Shown piece after piece: positions 20,863-33,838 of a DNA stretch of 64,000 nt. The notes below the pieces were generated by a model that saw nothing but the letters and a program-made list of their open reading frames with translations, did no database searches and was not told the DNA's origin. Made by a program: the position numbers and the translations under genes. Source of the stretch: Orobanche coerulescens (Eukaryota; Streptophyta; Magnoliopsida; Lamiales; Orobanchaceae); the NCBI GenBank assembly GCA_033398695.1, contig CM065802.1:169627965-169691964 (forward strand), given 5' to 3'. Position 1 is the stretch's first letter; every line of letters starts with the position of its first letter.

Positions 20863-23800
20863 TCACGGAAAGAATTGCGGGTAGCTAGTTCGCGTAGATT
20901 CTTCGGTCTCCCAAGTAGCTTCACGCTCGGGGTGATTCTTCCAAAGAATTTTCACAAACGGAATGACTTTGTTTCTCATGACTCTTTCCTGGCGGTCTAA
21001 AATAGCCTCAGGTTCTTCAACAAATGATAAGTCATCACGGATCTGATCCAAAGGATATGAAACCACGTGAAGCGGATGATAATTGTAGCCTCTTAGAAGA
21101 GACACATGGAAAACATCATGCACATGAGATAGCTGAGGAGGTAACGCCAACCGATACGAAACTTCACCAACACGCTCTAAGATTTCAAACGGCCCGATGA
21201 AACGTGGACTCAACTTCCCCTTAATACCAAAGCGTTTAACACCTCTGCACGGTGACACCTTAAGGAAAACACGATCCCCAACATTAAATGCTATGTCCCT
21301 CCTATGACAATCTGCATAACTCTTTTGTCGTGCCCTTGCTTCTTTGAGTTTCTCCTTAGCAATGGCAACTTTCTAATTAGTTACCTCAATCAATTCAGGA
21401 CCTTCGATAAGTCTTTCCCCAACTTCATTCCAACAGATAGGTCTTCTACACTTCCGTCCATTCAATAGTTCAAATGGTGCGCCTTTGATACTGGCATGCC
21501 AACTGTTGTTATAAGCAAACTCCACCAGGCATAAATACTCATCCCAATTACCCGTCCATTCAAGAGCACAAGACCTCAGCATATCTTCCAAAGTCTGAAT
21601 TGTCCGTTCAGTCTGACCATCTGTCTGAGGGTGAAAAGCCGTGCTAAACTTGAGTCTAGTTCCCCACGCCTTTTTCAAACCCTTCCAGAAACGAGAAGTA
21701 AAACGCGGATCTCTATCGAATACAATAGCTGCAGGTGTACCATGTCGAACAATATCTTGTCGAAAAATCTCTGCCAACCTTCTAACTGGATAATCTTTAC
21801 AAATAGGCAAAAAGTGAGTTGACTTGGTTAAATGATCAACCACAACCCAAATAGCATCATGCTTCTTCTGTGTGCGAGGTAATCCTGTCACAAAGTCCAT
21901 GGAAATTTGATCCCACTTCCAAGTAGGAATATCCAAAGGCTGTAAAAGACCACTAGGACGTTGATGCTCAATCTTCACTTGCTGACATGTCAAACACTTG
22001 GCCACAAATGTAGCCACATCCTGCTTCATCCCATTCCACCAGAAGTTCTGTTTCAAATCTCTATACATCTTGGTTGAACCAGGATGAATAGTGAACGGAG
22101 AACTGTGTGCTTCAGACAACACAACTTCCCGAATAGAAGAATCGTTAGGAACACACAAACGATCACCATACCATACAATTCCATCATCATCAACACGAAA
22201 TTCCGTCTGTTTACCTTCCTCCAAGTTCTGAATTATAGACCACAATTCACCATCGTCTTTCTGAGCTTCCTTAACCCGAAGTATAAGGTTAGGTTCAACC
22301 TTCAAACTCGCCCAATAACCATCATACACACGAACACATAGTTCTACCTCCATAAGTTCCAAGTCGTTGATAATCATTGGTGCGATATCAAGACTAGCCA
22401 GAATTCCAGACTTCCTACTAAGAGCATCAGCAACAACATTCGCCTTGCCTGGACGATACTGGATGTTCGCGTCGTAATCCTTAAGAAGTTCCAACCAATG
22501 CCTTTGTCTCATATTCAGCTCCTTCTGAGTAAAGATATACTTGAGGCTCTTATGATCAGTGAAGATGTCACATGTCTCTCCATATAGATAATGCCTCCAA
22601 ATTTTCAGGGCAAACACTACCGCTGCCAACTCTAAATCATGAGTGGGATAATTAGTCTCATAAGGTTTCAGCTGTCTTGATGCATAGGCGATAACCTTTA
22701 CATGTTGCATTAGTACACATCCAAAACCTTTCTTTGAAGCATCGTTGTAGATTTGGTAACCACCGGATCTAGAAGGTAAAGTAAGTATAGGAGCAGAAAC
22801 TAATCTCTTCTTCAGTTCCTCAAAACTTTTCTCCCGTTCTTCATCCTAGACAAATTTCTCACCTTTCCTCATAAGTTTGGTCAACGGTAAGGCCAAGTGT
22901 GAGAATCCTTCCACAAATCTCCTGTAATAACCCGCATGACCCAAGAAACTTCTAACTTCTGTCACAGTCGTCGGTCTCGGCCATTTAGTGATAGCCTCAA
23001 CCTTTGCAGGATCCATGGTAATACCATCTGCAGATACGATGTGACCCAAGAATGCCACCTATCCCAACCAGAATTCACACTTCGAAAACCTAGCATACAG
23101 CTTCTTCTGACGTAGAATCTCCAACACAATACGAAGATGCTCTTCGTGTTCCTTCTTCGTCTTCGAATAAACAAAGATGTCGTCAATGAATACAATAACG
23201 AATTTGTCCAAGAATTCATGGAAGACACGATTCATTAAATCCATGAACACAGCTGGAGCATTGGTTAAACCAAACGGCATCACCAAGAATTCATAATGGC
23301 CATAGCGAGTATGGAATGCAGTCTTAGGAACATCTTGCTCCTTCACCCTTAGTTGATGATAGCCAGATCTCAGATCAATCTTGGAAAAGAACTTCGCACC
23401 CTGAAGTTGATCTAAAAGGTCGTCGATGCGAGGTAATGGGTAATGATTTCTGATCGTGATACGGTTCAACTCACGGTAGTGAATACACAGTCTCATACTA
23501 CCGTCCTTCTTCTTCACAAATAGAACTGGAGCACCCCATGGAGATACACTCGGACGACTGAATCCACGTTCCAAAAGTTCTTGAAGTTGCTCCTTCAATT
23601 CCTTCAACTCAATAGGAGCCATACGATAAGGAGCTTTCGAAATAGGTTCAGCACCAGGAATCAACTCAATGCTGAATTCAACTTCACGTTCAGGAGGTAT
23701 TCCCGGAAGCTGTTCTGGAAATACATCAGAAAAATCTCGGACAACAGGATGATTCTCAAGGCGAGGTTCATCCACATAAGTATCCTTGATGGAAGCTAGG

Positions 23801-24436
23801 AAACCCTCACAACCATGTGAGATCAAGGTACGGGCTTTCAAAGCCGAAATGATTTTCATAGACTTAACAGGTCGAGAACCCTGATAAATGAATTCGGGAT
23901 TACTGAGGTCACCAAAGATGACACGTTTGGTATGACAGTCAATCGTGGCTCGATGTTCCGTCAACCAATCCATGCCTATAATGATATTGAAGTCGCACAT
24001 ATCCAAAGGAAATAGATTGGTAGAACGAATTTTGTCGTCAAAACGTAAGGGACAGTTCTTAAATTCATGGCTAATAATTACTTGATTCTTCATAGGGGTG
24101 GATATAGATAAGGCATAGTCAAGTAATGTAGATGGGATTGTAATATGATTAGCAAATGAAACAGATACCACATAATGAGTTGCACCAGTATCAAACAATA
24201 CAAAAACAGCTCGACCAAACATATATAAGGTTCCTGTAACAGTACCTGCAGCAGTCGCCGCCTGATCTCTGGTAAAAGCAAACACCCGACCTTTAGCAGC
24301 TGGCTGTTTCCCATTACCCTTCCCATTGTTCTTAGGACATTCACGAGCTTGATGTCCTACTACACCACAAGAAAAGCAACCTCCAGTGACTCTGTGACAC
24401 AGTTTTCCTGGATGCAGCTTCCCACATGTAGCACAT
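20863..24436 (-). pseudogene. pol polyprotein of element D with zinc knuckle and chromodomain
   Basis: One frame throughout, with three in-frame stops (about 23056, 22849 and 21373) and no frameshift. From the F insertion leftwards: CX2C pair [10 protein letters not shown], zinc knuckle [14 protein letters not shown], protease FDTGATHYV, reverse transcriptase with FIDDIFVYS as the YXDD box and [13 protein letters not shown], RNase [11 protein letters not shown] region, integrase with the H2C2 finger ([14 protein letters not shown]) and the catalytic acidic residues in [16 protein letters not shown] and GQTERT. The end has RFGIKGKLSPRFIGPFEIL and a chromodomain-like tail VKILWKNHPEREATWE. Length and order fit a Tekay/Del chromovirus. 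The stops make it inactive. Confidence 0.9.
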
Positions 24437-24982
24437 TGTAACACCCCCAAGTTATTCAGGGAAAATTACAGCGCCGTAAGCCCCACCGGGGGACTCACAA
24501 GGCTAAACATACGCGGAACTATAAATTTTTGACCGATAAGGTCTACACACAATGGAATGAAAAACAATACAAAGGTATTCAGAACATAACCAATGTATTC
24601 ACAGACATCATAGCACGAATCAAAAACCTCGGCAAACACAGGCCGGAACATCAAGGGAAATGGAAAACAATACTCGAGTATTCAATAGCCAATCCAGTAC
24701 AACAACACTGAATGGAAAACTCAAAACATAACTGGAAGAAAGACACAGTATCACACTTGCCCACCATCTTCATGCCGACCCGATACCTGCCTGTCCAACC
24801 TCCTGGAACCTGAAATACATGAAACGTATTTCCCCCATAAAGGGGTTAGCCATCGAATAGCTAGTGCAAGTATATCAATATGAAACACGATACTCCTCAA
24901 CAATAAAGTAAATGTAACCGTCAATTCATCAATTCAAGACTAGTATTCCGGAATAACTAAAATCTCATAGTGCCACATTAAG

Positions 24983-25118
24983 ACGTATGTGAATGCCGTA
25001 GAAACAGTTCGTTCATATCATACGCCGATACGTATGTGAATGCCGTAGAAACGGTTCGTTCATATCATACGCCGATACATGTAGTAATGCCGTAGAAACG
25101 GTTCGTTCATTACATGGC

Positions 25119-25167
<49 letters not shown>

Positions 25168-25251
25168 TCCTGTAAAAACGGTTCGTTCATAATATGCCAT
25201 CAATATATCTATGAATGCCGTAAAAACGGTTCGTTCATATCATACCATCAA
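24983..25251. repeat. ~48-bp tandem repeats with a TA microsatellite in LTR F
   Basis: Five copies of a unit with the core GAAACGGTTCGTTCAT, each ending in a CATACGCCGAT- or CATCAAT-type spacer. The fourth has been invaded by an (AT)n run at 25122-25164. Confidence 0.7.
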
Positions 25252-25983
25252 TATTCTTACTTTCAAAGTCGAGAACGTACAATCATAAATGTATACTTGC
25301 CTTTGAGACATCGAGAAATCGAACAGAGGAAAAGTATGAGTTCGGTAGGTCCAAGAACGCGCTTCTGGCACCTAAACGATTCGCAAGGAATATGACAATT
25401 AATTATCCATACTCAAATTACACGAAGAGATTCCCGAAACTCGTCTACGATTCGAGAAAATACACGGGTGAACAACTAAAGGTTGGAAAAATAGTTCAAA
25501 CTCCCAAAAGTCCGAAAAATCGTAGGAAAGGCATGAATACGGTATAGATACATCATAATCTCAAGGTTCTCAAGCTTCAACCGGATAAATCGGACGAATC
25601 TACGAAAACCCCCAAAATCCAACACAAAATTCAAAGTGTTCTTGAACAATCTTTCAATAATCCGATGAATATTCAAACATGTCCATAATCATGCATATAT
25701 CACTTCATACACCATGATTTTATCATCCAAAACGTCAATACCCACACAAAATCGAGAAGTCAAGATGTCGAAGAAATTACCTCTTGAATATCCAAGCTCT
25801 ATGATCCAAGGAATACGCGTTAGATCGACTATCCGGGCTTCCCAACCGAATGAAAGTGGTAAAAATCCAATACACAAGTGATAGATGTGAGAAAACTCCT
25901 CCCCTCAAACTCTCTCTCTCGCAGGTGGAAGAAGGAAATGGAGAAATGAGCTGCATATCGCTCAAAAAGCACAAATAATGCAG

Positions 25984-26252
25984 TTGCGGCACAGGCCTAA
26001 AAATTGCTCCCAGGTTTCGGCAGTGTGCCGCAGCTCAGCCCAGGTGTGCCGCGGCACCGGGTACAGTCGGTTTTTGGCTGAGGATGCAACACAAGTGTGC
26101 CGCGGCTCAGCCTAGGTGTGCCACGGCAGTGACTCGGCAGTGTGCCGCGGCTCAGCCAAGGTGTGCCGCGGCACCGGGTACAGCCCGCTCGGCCAGGTCT
26201 AGGAAATATGTGTGTGCCGCGGCGCACATTCCTTGTGCCGCGGCCTACACCC
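25984..26252. repeat. GTGCCGCGGCAC palindrome cluster in LTR F
   Basis: Nine units alternating GTGCCGCGGCTCAG and GTGCCGCGGCACCG, perfect at 26046-26057 and 26163-26174. The longer unit GCGGCACCGGGTACAGTC closely matches GCGGCACAGGGTACAGTC of the unrelated element B. Confidence 0.8.
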
Positions 26253-26459
26253 TCCTCGGGTCCTAAAATGATGAAAAATGCCCCGGGAAGAGAATAAAGC
26301 AATAGGACTCAATATCGGGGGAAACAATAACACGGAATGGAAGTACGGAAACCCCAAAACGGTGGTTCCAAGCAACGATTACATGGGTTCGCCCAACAAA
26401 TCACGATTCGAAGAAAATGAAGAGGTTTGAAATGACATGACTATCGAACGGGTATTACA

Positions 26460-26494
26460 TTCTCTCCCTCTAAAACGAAGTTTCGTCCCGAAAC
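26460..26494 (-). promoter_or_regulatory. Polypurine tract and hairpin of element F
   Basis: On minus, stem AAGTTTCG / CGAAACTT (26478-26496) and then TTTTAGAGGGAGAGAA touching the LTR. The stem starts 18 bp inside the LTR. Confidence 0.7.
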
Positions 26495-29400
26495 TTAAGA
26501 AATAAATAGTTCGGGGTATTCCACTCGCATCTTATCTTCCGTCTCCCAAGTCGCCTCCTCGACTCCATGCCTCGACCATTGCACTTTAACCAGTGGAATG
26601 GTCTTATGCCGAAGTTGTTTCTCGCGGCGCTCAAGAATCTTCACGGGTTTCTCCGGAAAGGTAATATCCTCGGCTACGTCAATCTCACTGTAGTCGATAA
26701 TGTGGCTCAGATCCGGTATGTACTTTCTCAACTGAGACACATGAAAAACACTGTGGACGTGGCTCAAAGCTGGAGGCAACGCCAAGCGATAAGCTAAATC
26801 TCCAACTCTGTCCAAAATCTCGAAGGGTCCGATATACCTCGGACTAAGTTTCCCCTTTTTCCCGAAGCGGAAAACTCCTCTGGTCGGCGACACTTTGAGC
26901 AAGACATGATCCCCCACTTCAAACTCCAAGGGTCGATGACGAGTATCAGCGTAAGATTTCTGACGACTCTGGGCAGTCAGTAATCGATCTCGGATAATAG
27001 AAATCTTTTCCTTAGTCTCCATCAACATATCCGGCTCCGTCCCAACTAGCTCAGAAGCCTCGTCCCAACATAATGGCGACCTACATCGCCTACCATAGAG
27101 TGCCTCGAAGGGTGCCATTTTGATCGATGCATGCCAACTATTATTGTAAGCAAACTCGATCAACGGTAGGTGAAGCTCCCAATCATTACTCCAATCCAAG
27201 GCACAAGCCCGTAACATATCTTCCAGTGTCTGAATCGTCCTCTCTGTCTGACCGTCCGACTGAGGATGAAAGGAAGTTCTCAATCTCAACTCCGTACCCA
27301 GAGCCTGGTGAACGGCCTGCCAAAAATGCGATACGAAACGGCCATCCCGATCAGAAACAATGGTCTTGGGGGCACCGTGTAACCTCACGATCTCAGCAAT
27401 AAAGGTTCGAGCCAGTCTATCCGGTCCCCAAGTATCCTTAATACCCAAGAAGTGTGCAGACTTGGTCAACCGATCGACAATCACCCAAATCATATTCATT
27501 CCGGCCCGAGTTCTCGGCATGCCAGTGATGAAATCCATTGAGATGTCGTCCCACTTCCACTCGGGAATGGGAAGTGGTTTCAACAACCCCGCCGATCGTT
27601 GATGTTCGATCTTGACTTGTGGACACGTCAAGCATCATAGTACAAACTCCGTAACATCCTTCTTCATGTTATTCCACCAAAAATTGCGCTTCAAATCTTT
27701 GTACATCTTACTCGTTCCGGGGTGGATTGAGTAAGGCGTAGCATGAGCTTCTCGGAGAATCCTCTGTCTCAACTCCAAATCGTTCGGAACACAAAGCCTA
27801 CCCTGAAATCTCAGAATACTATCCTCGTGAACCATAAAGCCAGGAGCTTTTCCTTTAATTACATCTTCCTTCAGTTGATAAATCATCGGGTCACTCCACT
27901 GCTTCCCTTTGATGTCGTCAACTAAGGACGAAGTAATTTCGAGAGTACACAACTGTCCTTGTACTCGTCGAAGCCAAACTTCTATCCCTTGTTCAATTAA
28001 ATCCTGACGAATTTTCGTCTGGGATGTAAGAACCTCGAGCATTTGCAGAGATGCAGATTTGCGGCTCAAAGCATCTGCAACGACATTGGATTTTCCGGGG
28101 TGGTAAAGAATCTCCAGATCATAATCCTTTATCAACTCTAGCTAACGTCTCTGTCTCATATTCAACTCTTTCTGACTGAAAATATACTTCAGACTCTTGT
28201 GATCGGTATAAATCCGGCACGGCGAACCATACAAATAATGTCGCCAAATATTGAGTGCGAAGATAATTGCATCCAACTCTAAATCGTGAGTAGGATAATT
28301 CATCTCATAAGGCTTTAATTGTCGTGACGCAAAAGCTATTGTCTTATCATGCTGCATAAGGACACAACCCAGGCCTTGACCCGAAGCGTCACTGTAAACT
28401 GCAAAGCCTTCGCTACCATGTGGTAAAGTTAGAATCGGCGCTGAAGTCAATCGTCTCTTCAGTTCATCGAAGCACTGTTGTCTCTCATCCGTCCAAATAA
28501 ACTTTTCGGTCTTCTGGAGTAATTTCGTAAGCGGTCGAGCGAGTTTCGAGAACCCCTCGACAAACCGACGGTAATACCCAGCAAGGCCCAAAAAGCTACG
28601 AACTTCCTTAACATTTTTAGGTGGTGCCCAATCTAGCACTGCCTCGATCTTCTGCGGGTCTACACAAACCCCTTCGGCCGAAATCACATGGCCGAGAAAC
28701 ATAACTTCTTCCAACCAAAACTCACATTTCGAGAATTTTGCATAGAGGTGCTCGGTTCTCAAAATGTCTAAAACCAAACGCAAGTGTCGGGCATGTTCCT
28801 CCTTATCTCGAGAATAGACTAAGATGTCGTCAATAAAGACGACTACACACCTGTCTAGGTACTCGATGAATATTTTATTCATTAATTGCATGAATACTGC
28901 CGGCGCATTTGTCAATCCAAAAGGCATAACTTCAAATTCATAATGCCCATATCTCGTCCGAAACGCCGTCTTCGGAACGTCGGACTCCCTCACCCTGAGT
29001 TGATAATACCCGGATCTTAAATCAATCTTCGAGAAAACCGTAGCTCCTTGCAATTGATCAAATAAATCGTCTATACGAGGCAAAGGATATTTATTCTTGA
29101 TGGTTACTTTATTCAGCTCACGGTAGTCGATGCACAAACGTAGTGAACCATCTTTCTTCCTCACGAAGAGAACAGGCGCGCCCCAAGGCGAAGCGCTCGG
29201 TCTGATGTACCCTTTTTCCAAAAGTTCTCCCAGCTGAGTCTTCAATTCCTGCATCTCGGAAGGTGCCATCCGATAAGGTGCTTTAGAAATCGGAGCCGCA
29301 TCTAGCTCTAAGTCTACGGTAAATTCTATCTCTCGATCTGGCGGTAGTCCCGGGAGATCATCCGGAAAAACATCGGGATACTCATTAACAACCGGAATCG

Positions 29401-29860
29401 AAGAGAAATCGACTTCGTTTCCTTCCGTTTTTAAAGCATAACACCAATAGCCCGTACAACCTTTATTCAAAAGTTTTACGGCCTTCATGGAACTGATAAG
29501 TAACTTGGATTGGCCTGACTTGCGTCCCAAAAATGAGTACTCAGATCCGTCTTTAGTCATCATGGTAATAACCTTGGTACGGTAATTCATAATCGCTTGG
29601 TGATTATTAAGCCAATCCTCGCCGAGGATTACGTCCTCGCCTTCCATATCAACTACAATTAGATTCGATAACCATTCCATACCGGATATAACCACCGGAA
29701 AATCTCTAACCTCCCGATTCCCCACAATCCTATCCCCGCTAGGCAGTTTCACGAAAAAGGGATCGCAAGCAGTCAAACAAGTTATATTCAAACGGCGTAC
29801 ACACTCCAAAGAAATAAAAGAATGTGTAGCACCCGTATCAAAGATACACGGACTGGATAA
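26495..29860 (-). pseudogene. pol polyprotein of element F
   Basis: One frame with stops at 27632-27634 and around 28139 (a TAG at the Trp of RQRRWLELI). From right: protease [12 protein letters not shown], then [16 protein letters not shown], reverse transcriptase ([35 protein letters not shown]), RNase H ([13 protein letters not shown]), integrase with [30 protein letters not shown] and GQTERT, so the catalytic acidic triad is intact. The C-terminal chromodomain-like tail is VKVQWSRHGVEEATWE, ending FIS. A frameshift near 29856-29862, just before the protease active site, separates it from gag. This is the best preserved pol in the window. Confidence 0.9.
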
Positions 29861-30736
29861 GATAAAATATGGATGGTACCTGAAGCCACCGCCGCGTCGG
29901 GTTCGTCTGTTCGACCCATCTCATAAACCCGTGGTTGCACCGAACCGACGCTAGAGTTTCCCCCTCCAGCGTTCTGACCCCGACCCCGGCCCCTACCAAA
30001 ATTCTGCTGAGGTTGACCAAAAGATTGTCGCTGATTAATACCTTGATCAAGTGGTGCTGGGGCAGAAGCCCGAGTGTCCAAAGTCTGGTTCGGCTCGGAA
30101 CAATAAACCGCTCTATGCCCCATCTGTCCACACGTGTGACACTTTAATGGTGGAAAGTAGCATTCCGAATTAAAGTGGCCTGGACGACCACAATTATAGC
30201 AAGTCACTGTGCGATTTGAGGTACCCGGAGTGGGACGGTAACACCCCTTCCCTTTATTAGAACGTGACGACTGCCCGGCAAAACGGTTAGTCGTTTGTGA
30301 CTTCTGAAAGTTGCCACCCTTAGAGCCAGAAAAATTTCCTGCGACTTTCTGCTTCTTCGGTTCTTCAACGGTATCATTGTCGGGGCTCAACATATCATGG
30401 GCTAAAGCTCTGTCCTGATACTCTTTTAGTGTGGTACAAGCAAATCTGGCCATGTACCGCCGTAAATCCAAATTCATCCGCATATCAAAATAATGGATCT
30501 TATCACGCTCGTTACGCACTTGGTCTTTCACATGGATCAATTGTTGGTTGTACTCCACGATCGCCTGCGAAACGGGAATTTCTTGTGGTTTAGCCTCGAA
30601 GAAGGCTCGGATTCGGCTCTCTCGTACCGGCCAAGGACAAAACTCGGCCTCCAAGAGCTCCTTAAATTCATCCCACGAGGCAATACGATCCTGTGGCTTG
30701 ATGACCTTCCACCAAGTAGCGGCCTCCTTAGTTAAC
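29857..30736 (-). pseudogene. gag C-terminal half of element F
   Basis: Open frame from the deletion point (RLTKEAATWWKVIKP) through SWDEFKELLEAEFCP and two zinc knuckles, CYNCGRPGHFNSEC and CHTCGQMGHRAVYC. Typical chromovirus gag. The N-terminal ~100 or more residues are missing because of the deletion that joins F to E. Confidence 0.85.
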
Positions 30737-33447
30737 CGTTTAGTGATCGTTGAAGTTAACCGTTGTGCTGCGGACGAGCTGGGGCTGCGGAGCTTGTAGA
30801 CGAAGACGGCGGGATTGATAGTGGCTTCGTCGAATTGGTATCAAGGCAAGTTATGCTTGCTCAGTTCATAATGTTAATAAATGATTTCGTTTTCATTTCA
30901 TTTATGATTCATATAGCAATGGTATTATGGAATATATGAATTGTCGGAATGGTGGTATGTAAGATAAATCATAATGTATATGATTTTAAGGATGTCTAGT
31001 GGAAATGGGAACGTGAATTATAATTTGGTCTATTGCATGAGAAGTTGGATATCAAGGTTAGTTATCGTGTCGATGTTGAACTCGGGATGGTGGTTTGGTA
31101 TTAGTTATGGACTGTACTCATTTTGGATTGTCGGATAAACCGTGTATTCGTTCAGGGCGGTTGGTCGTGGAAAGGTTAGCGTCTCCAGCTTGAGGTAAAT
31201 TAATATTGTTAGATTATGATAATCTTCATGTTGCATTATTGCATGTGTGTGTTGATATTCCATACGGTGAATGTGTACCATTGTTTGTTACGTTTTGTGA
31301 AGTGCTCTTTCTTGAGCCGTAATCTGTGGGGCCGATGTGTTGGGGATAAAACCTGTATGGTACCCGAATGGAAATGTGTTAAGGGATAAGACCTATGTCC
31401 GGAGCATTCCTGAGTAGATGCTTCCGTGACCCTCGGCTGTTGCCTTGGGAGTTTATGTGATATTGTCCGGAGTATTCCTGAGTAGATGCTTCCGTGACCC
31501 TTGGCTGCTGCCTTGGGAGTTTATATGCTATTATTATATGCATTGTTGAGCATGCTGTGGACTACTGTCTGACGGAATACGACATTGTGGTCGTGTCAGT
31601 CTTTCATGATCGAGTTATTGTTGCCCTCTTGGAAAATCTTCTGATCCTTGTTGGATATGCGTTTCTTCGAGATCTGTTGTCATGTTGTATCGTGGCGTAA
31701 CTGGAGTCAGATACGTTATGATCGTTCATGTGTAGGATTTTCGGGACGGGCACGTGTAGCATGTGTTGGTTTCGACCTCATATTGAACCGTGCACACGAG
31801 ACGTACTTCGTGAGGCTGATTAGGTACGAGACCAGGCGTGTATTGATCAATACCCGTGGTTGGCTTGTACACGGACACATGTCCGGATCGAGTGTATCGT
31901 GACGTCCATCTTGAGTCTTATTGATTGGTCGTTCACAGTCCATGTATAATTGGGTCTGTTCGATATTCGGGTTGTCTTTGAAACCCCGTATATATGATTT
32001 GTTTATGGTTGACGATTTTATTCTCTCGTGTATTTGTCGCCATTGAACCTTTACTAATCTCGTTCGGGGTTACCATATCGATGGTCAACTCATTGATATC
32101 GATCCTTTGTAAATATCGTTTGGAGTTCACCCTGTCATTGGTAATCTCGTTCGTTATTGATCCTTATTGATTCCGTTTGGGAGTTGTCTCACCGTTGGTA
32201 TTCTTGGTTATTAGTCCTTGATTGATGTTATTGGAGTTTACCGTATCGTTGGTATTCCCGGTTGTTGGTCCTTATTGATCTTGCTAGAGTTTACTGTGTC
32301 GTCAGTATTCTCGGTTATTGACCCTTTATTGTTCTCATTTGAGTTTATCGTACCGTTGGTAATTCTGGTTGTCGACTCTTATTGACCTTGTTAGAGTTTA
32401 CCGTGTCATCGGTATTCTCGGTTATTGACTCTTCATTGATCCTTACCGTGTCGTCGGTACTCTCGATTATTGATTCTTGGTTGATCCTTACTGTGTCGTC
32501 GGTATTCTCGGTTGTCGACCTTTTATTGACCTTATTGGGATTTGCCGTATTTCCGGTATTCCCGGTTATTGATTCTTCATTGATCTTGTTGGAGTTACCA
32601 CATCATGGTACTCTCGTTCGTGGTTGATCCCTTTGTCGATCTTGTGTGGAACTATCATGTCATTGATATTTTTGGTGTGATGCATTGATTGTGTGAGCAT
32701 TCATGCTTTGTATTGATATCCGGGACTTGCCATTGTTTCGGGACAGTTGATTTGCAGATGTATCATGTGATATCAGTTCCTATCAGTATTGGGTTCCGAT
32801 TGTGCGACCCAGCCGACAGAATCGAACTTGACCAGATTATTCTATACTCGAGATATGTTTCTGTTTGGAAATCTTGGTAGTGTTTCGGATACAGTACAGG
32901 TGATTACATTTGAATTCGTTCATTACTTAAGGACACGAGGCGTGGGATATGGTAAGATTTGATTGTTATGGTTGTGACAGGTTGGTAAGGTTACTTCGGT
33001 GAGATCATATTGGAATTATTCTTACCTTGTAATTACATTGATATGTATTGTTTTTGTGATGTGATCGTTATCATTGTTGAGTATTATGGCTGACCCCGTC
33101 GTGGGCTTTATCTTTTAGGTACTCGGAGTTCGAACTAGTAGCGGTCGTGAAGGGATGAGCTTTCCGGTGATACTGGCTATGGCGTAGTTGTTGGGATTAT
33201 GTATTCTTTTCTGGTTTTCTAATTCCGCTGCAAATGTAATTAATTGTGTTTTTATCCGCTGCGTGTGTATATTTAAAATGGTTTTCGGTATTCTCTTGAA
33301 CTGTGTTTTTATCCGCTGCGTGTGTGTGTGTACTTTCAAAGGGCCTTTTGGCATTTTTAAACGTTTGCGAAAATGATTTTAGCCTTGTGGGTTCCAATAT
33401 GGGGCCCATGGCGCTGTAATATTCCCGGTCGGTTTGGGGGTGTTACA
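30737..33447 (+). repeat. 5' LTR of element E, first 1.69 kb deleted
   Basis: Matches 35532-38267 with few substitutions. The U3 portion including palindromes and TATA is absent. It contains a 67-bp tandem duplication (about 31400-31530) with CCGGAGTATTCCTGAGTAGA, degenerate ~58-bp tandem repeats at 32150-32600, and the U5 module TGACCCCGTCGTGGG...CTTTTAG|GTACTCGG at 33089-33120. Confidence 0.85.
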
Positions 33448-33838
33448 GAAAATGGTATCGGAGCTTGGGTTTCGTAAAACCCGGGCGTGTGTGTTATGTG
33501 GCTCTACCGGTGCGGTAGTAGCGTGACTTTTGAAAATGATTTTCTGGCTTTTGAGTCAAACCGATTTTGGAGGTTTCAAAATTTTTGAAATATTTTCAAA
33601 TTGTTGTATTTGCGATGGCAGTGTGTTGTTAGTATGTTGAGCTTTGTATGGGAGTCGTATGCTGGTATTACAGAAGATCATCGACTTCACGGACCTGTAA
33701 GTATGTTCTTTCAGTTATTTCAATTTTAATGATGATTATTTGAGCATGGTGTCGTGAATTTGAGATATTTCGGGATTGAGATACTGATTATGACAGGTGT
33801 TGAGTTTCGAGGACGAAACTTATTTAAGTGGGTGTATA
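33448..33838 (+). other. Entire interior of element E: PBS, putative intron, hairpin, polypurine tract
   Basis: PBS TGGTATCGGAGC at 33453-33464. A GT...AG pair with good consensus (CCT|GTAAGTATG at 33697, GACAG|GTG ending 33796) brackets 100 bp. Stem AGTTTCG / CGAAACT lies at 33803-33820, 18 bp before the next LTR, followed by a purine-rich run. Strongly similar to the interior of G (48382-48771). Confidence 0.75.

Larger units (their letters stand above)
24437..26459 (-). repeat. 3' LTR of element F
   Basis: 2023 bp. Minus ends TGTAATACCCG...GGGGGTGTTACA. U5 module at 24807-24850: on minus GCTAACCCCTTTATGGGGG, then TGTATTTCAG|GTTCCAGG, nearly the same as in C. Tandem repeats at 24983-25251 and GTGCCGCGGCAC palindromes at 25984-26252. 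No clear TATA box. Confidence 0.85.
24437..30736 (-). mobile_element. Element F: Tekay-type chromovirus, 5' half deleted
   Basis: Inserted into the zinc-knuckle region of D's gag; left flank CACAT (24432-24436). It holds the 3' LTR (24437-26459), polypurine region, chromodomain, integrase, RNase H, reverse transcriptase, protease and the C-terminal half of gag, then stops at 30736 where element E's partial LTR begins. The gag N-terminus, PBS and 5' LTR are missing. Confidence 0.85.

Noticed and set aside
32382..32627. Hydrophobic ORF with VSSVFSVIDSSLIL repeats (also 37188-37433)
   Set aside because: Product of the ~58-bp tandem repeats in LTR E; no start context or homologous domain.
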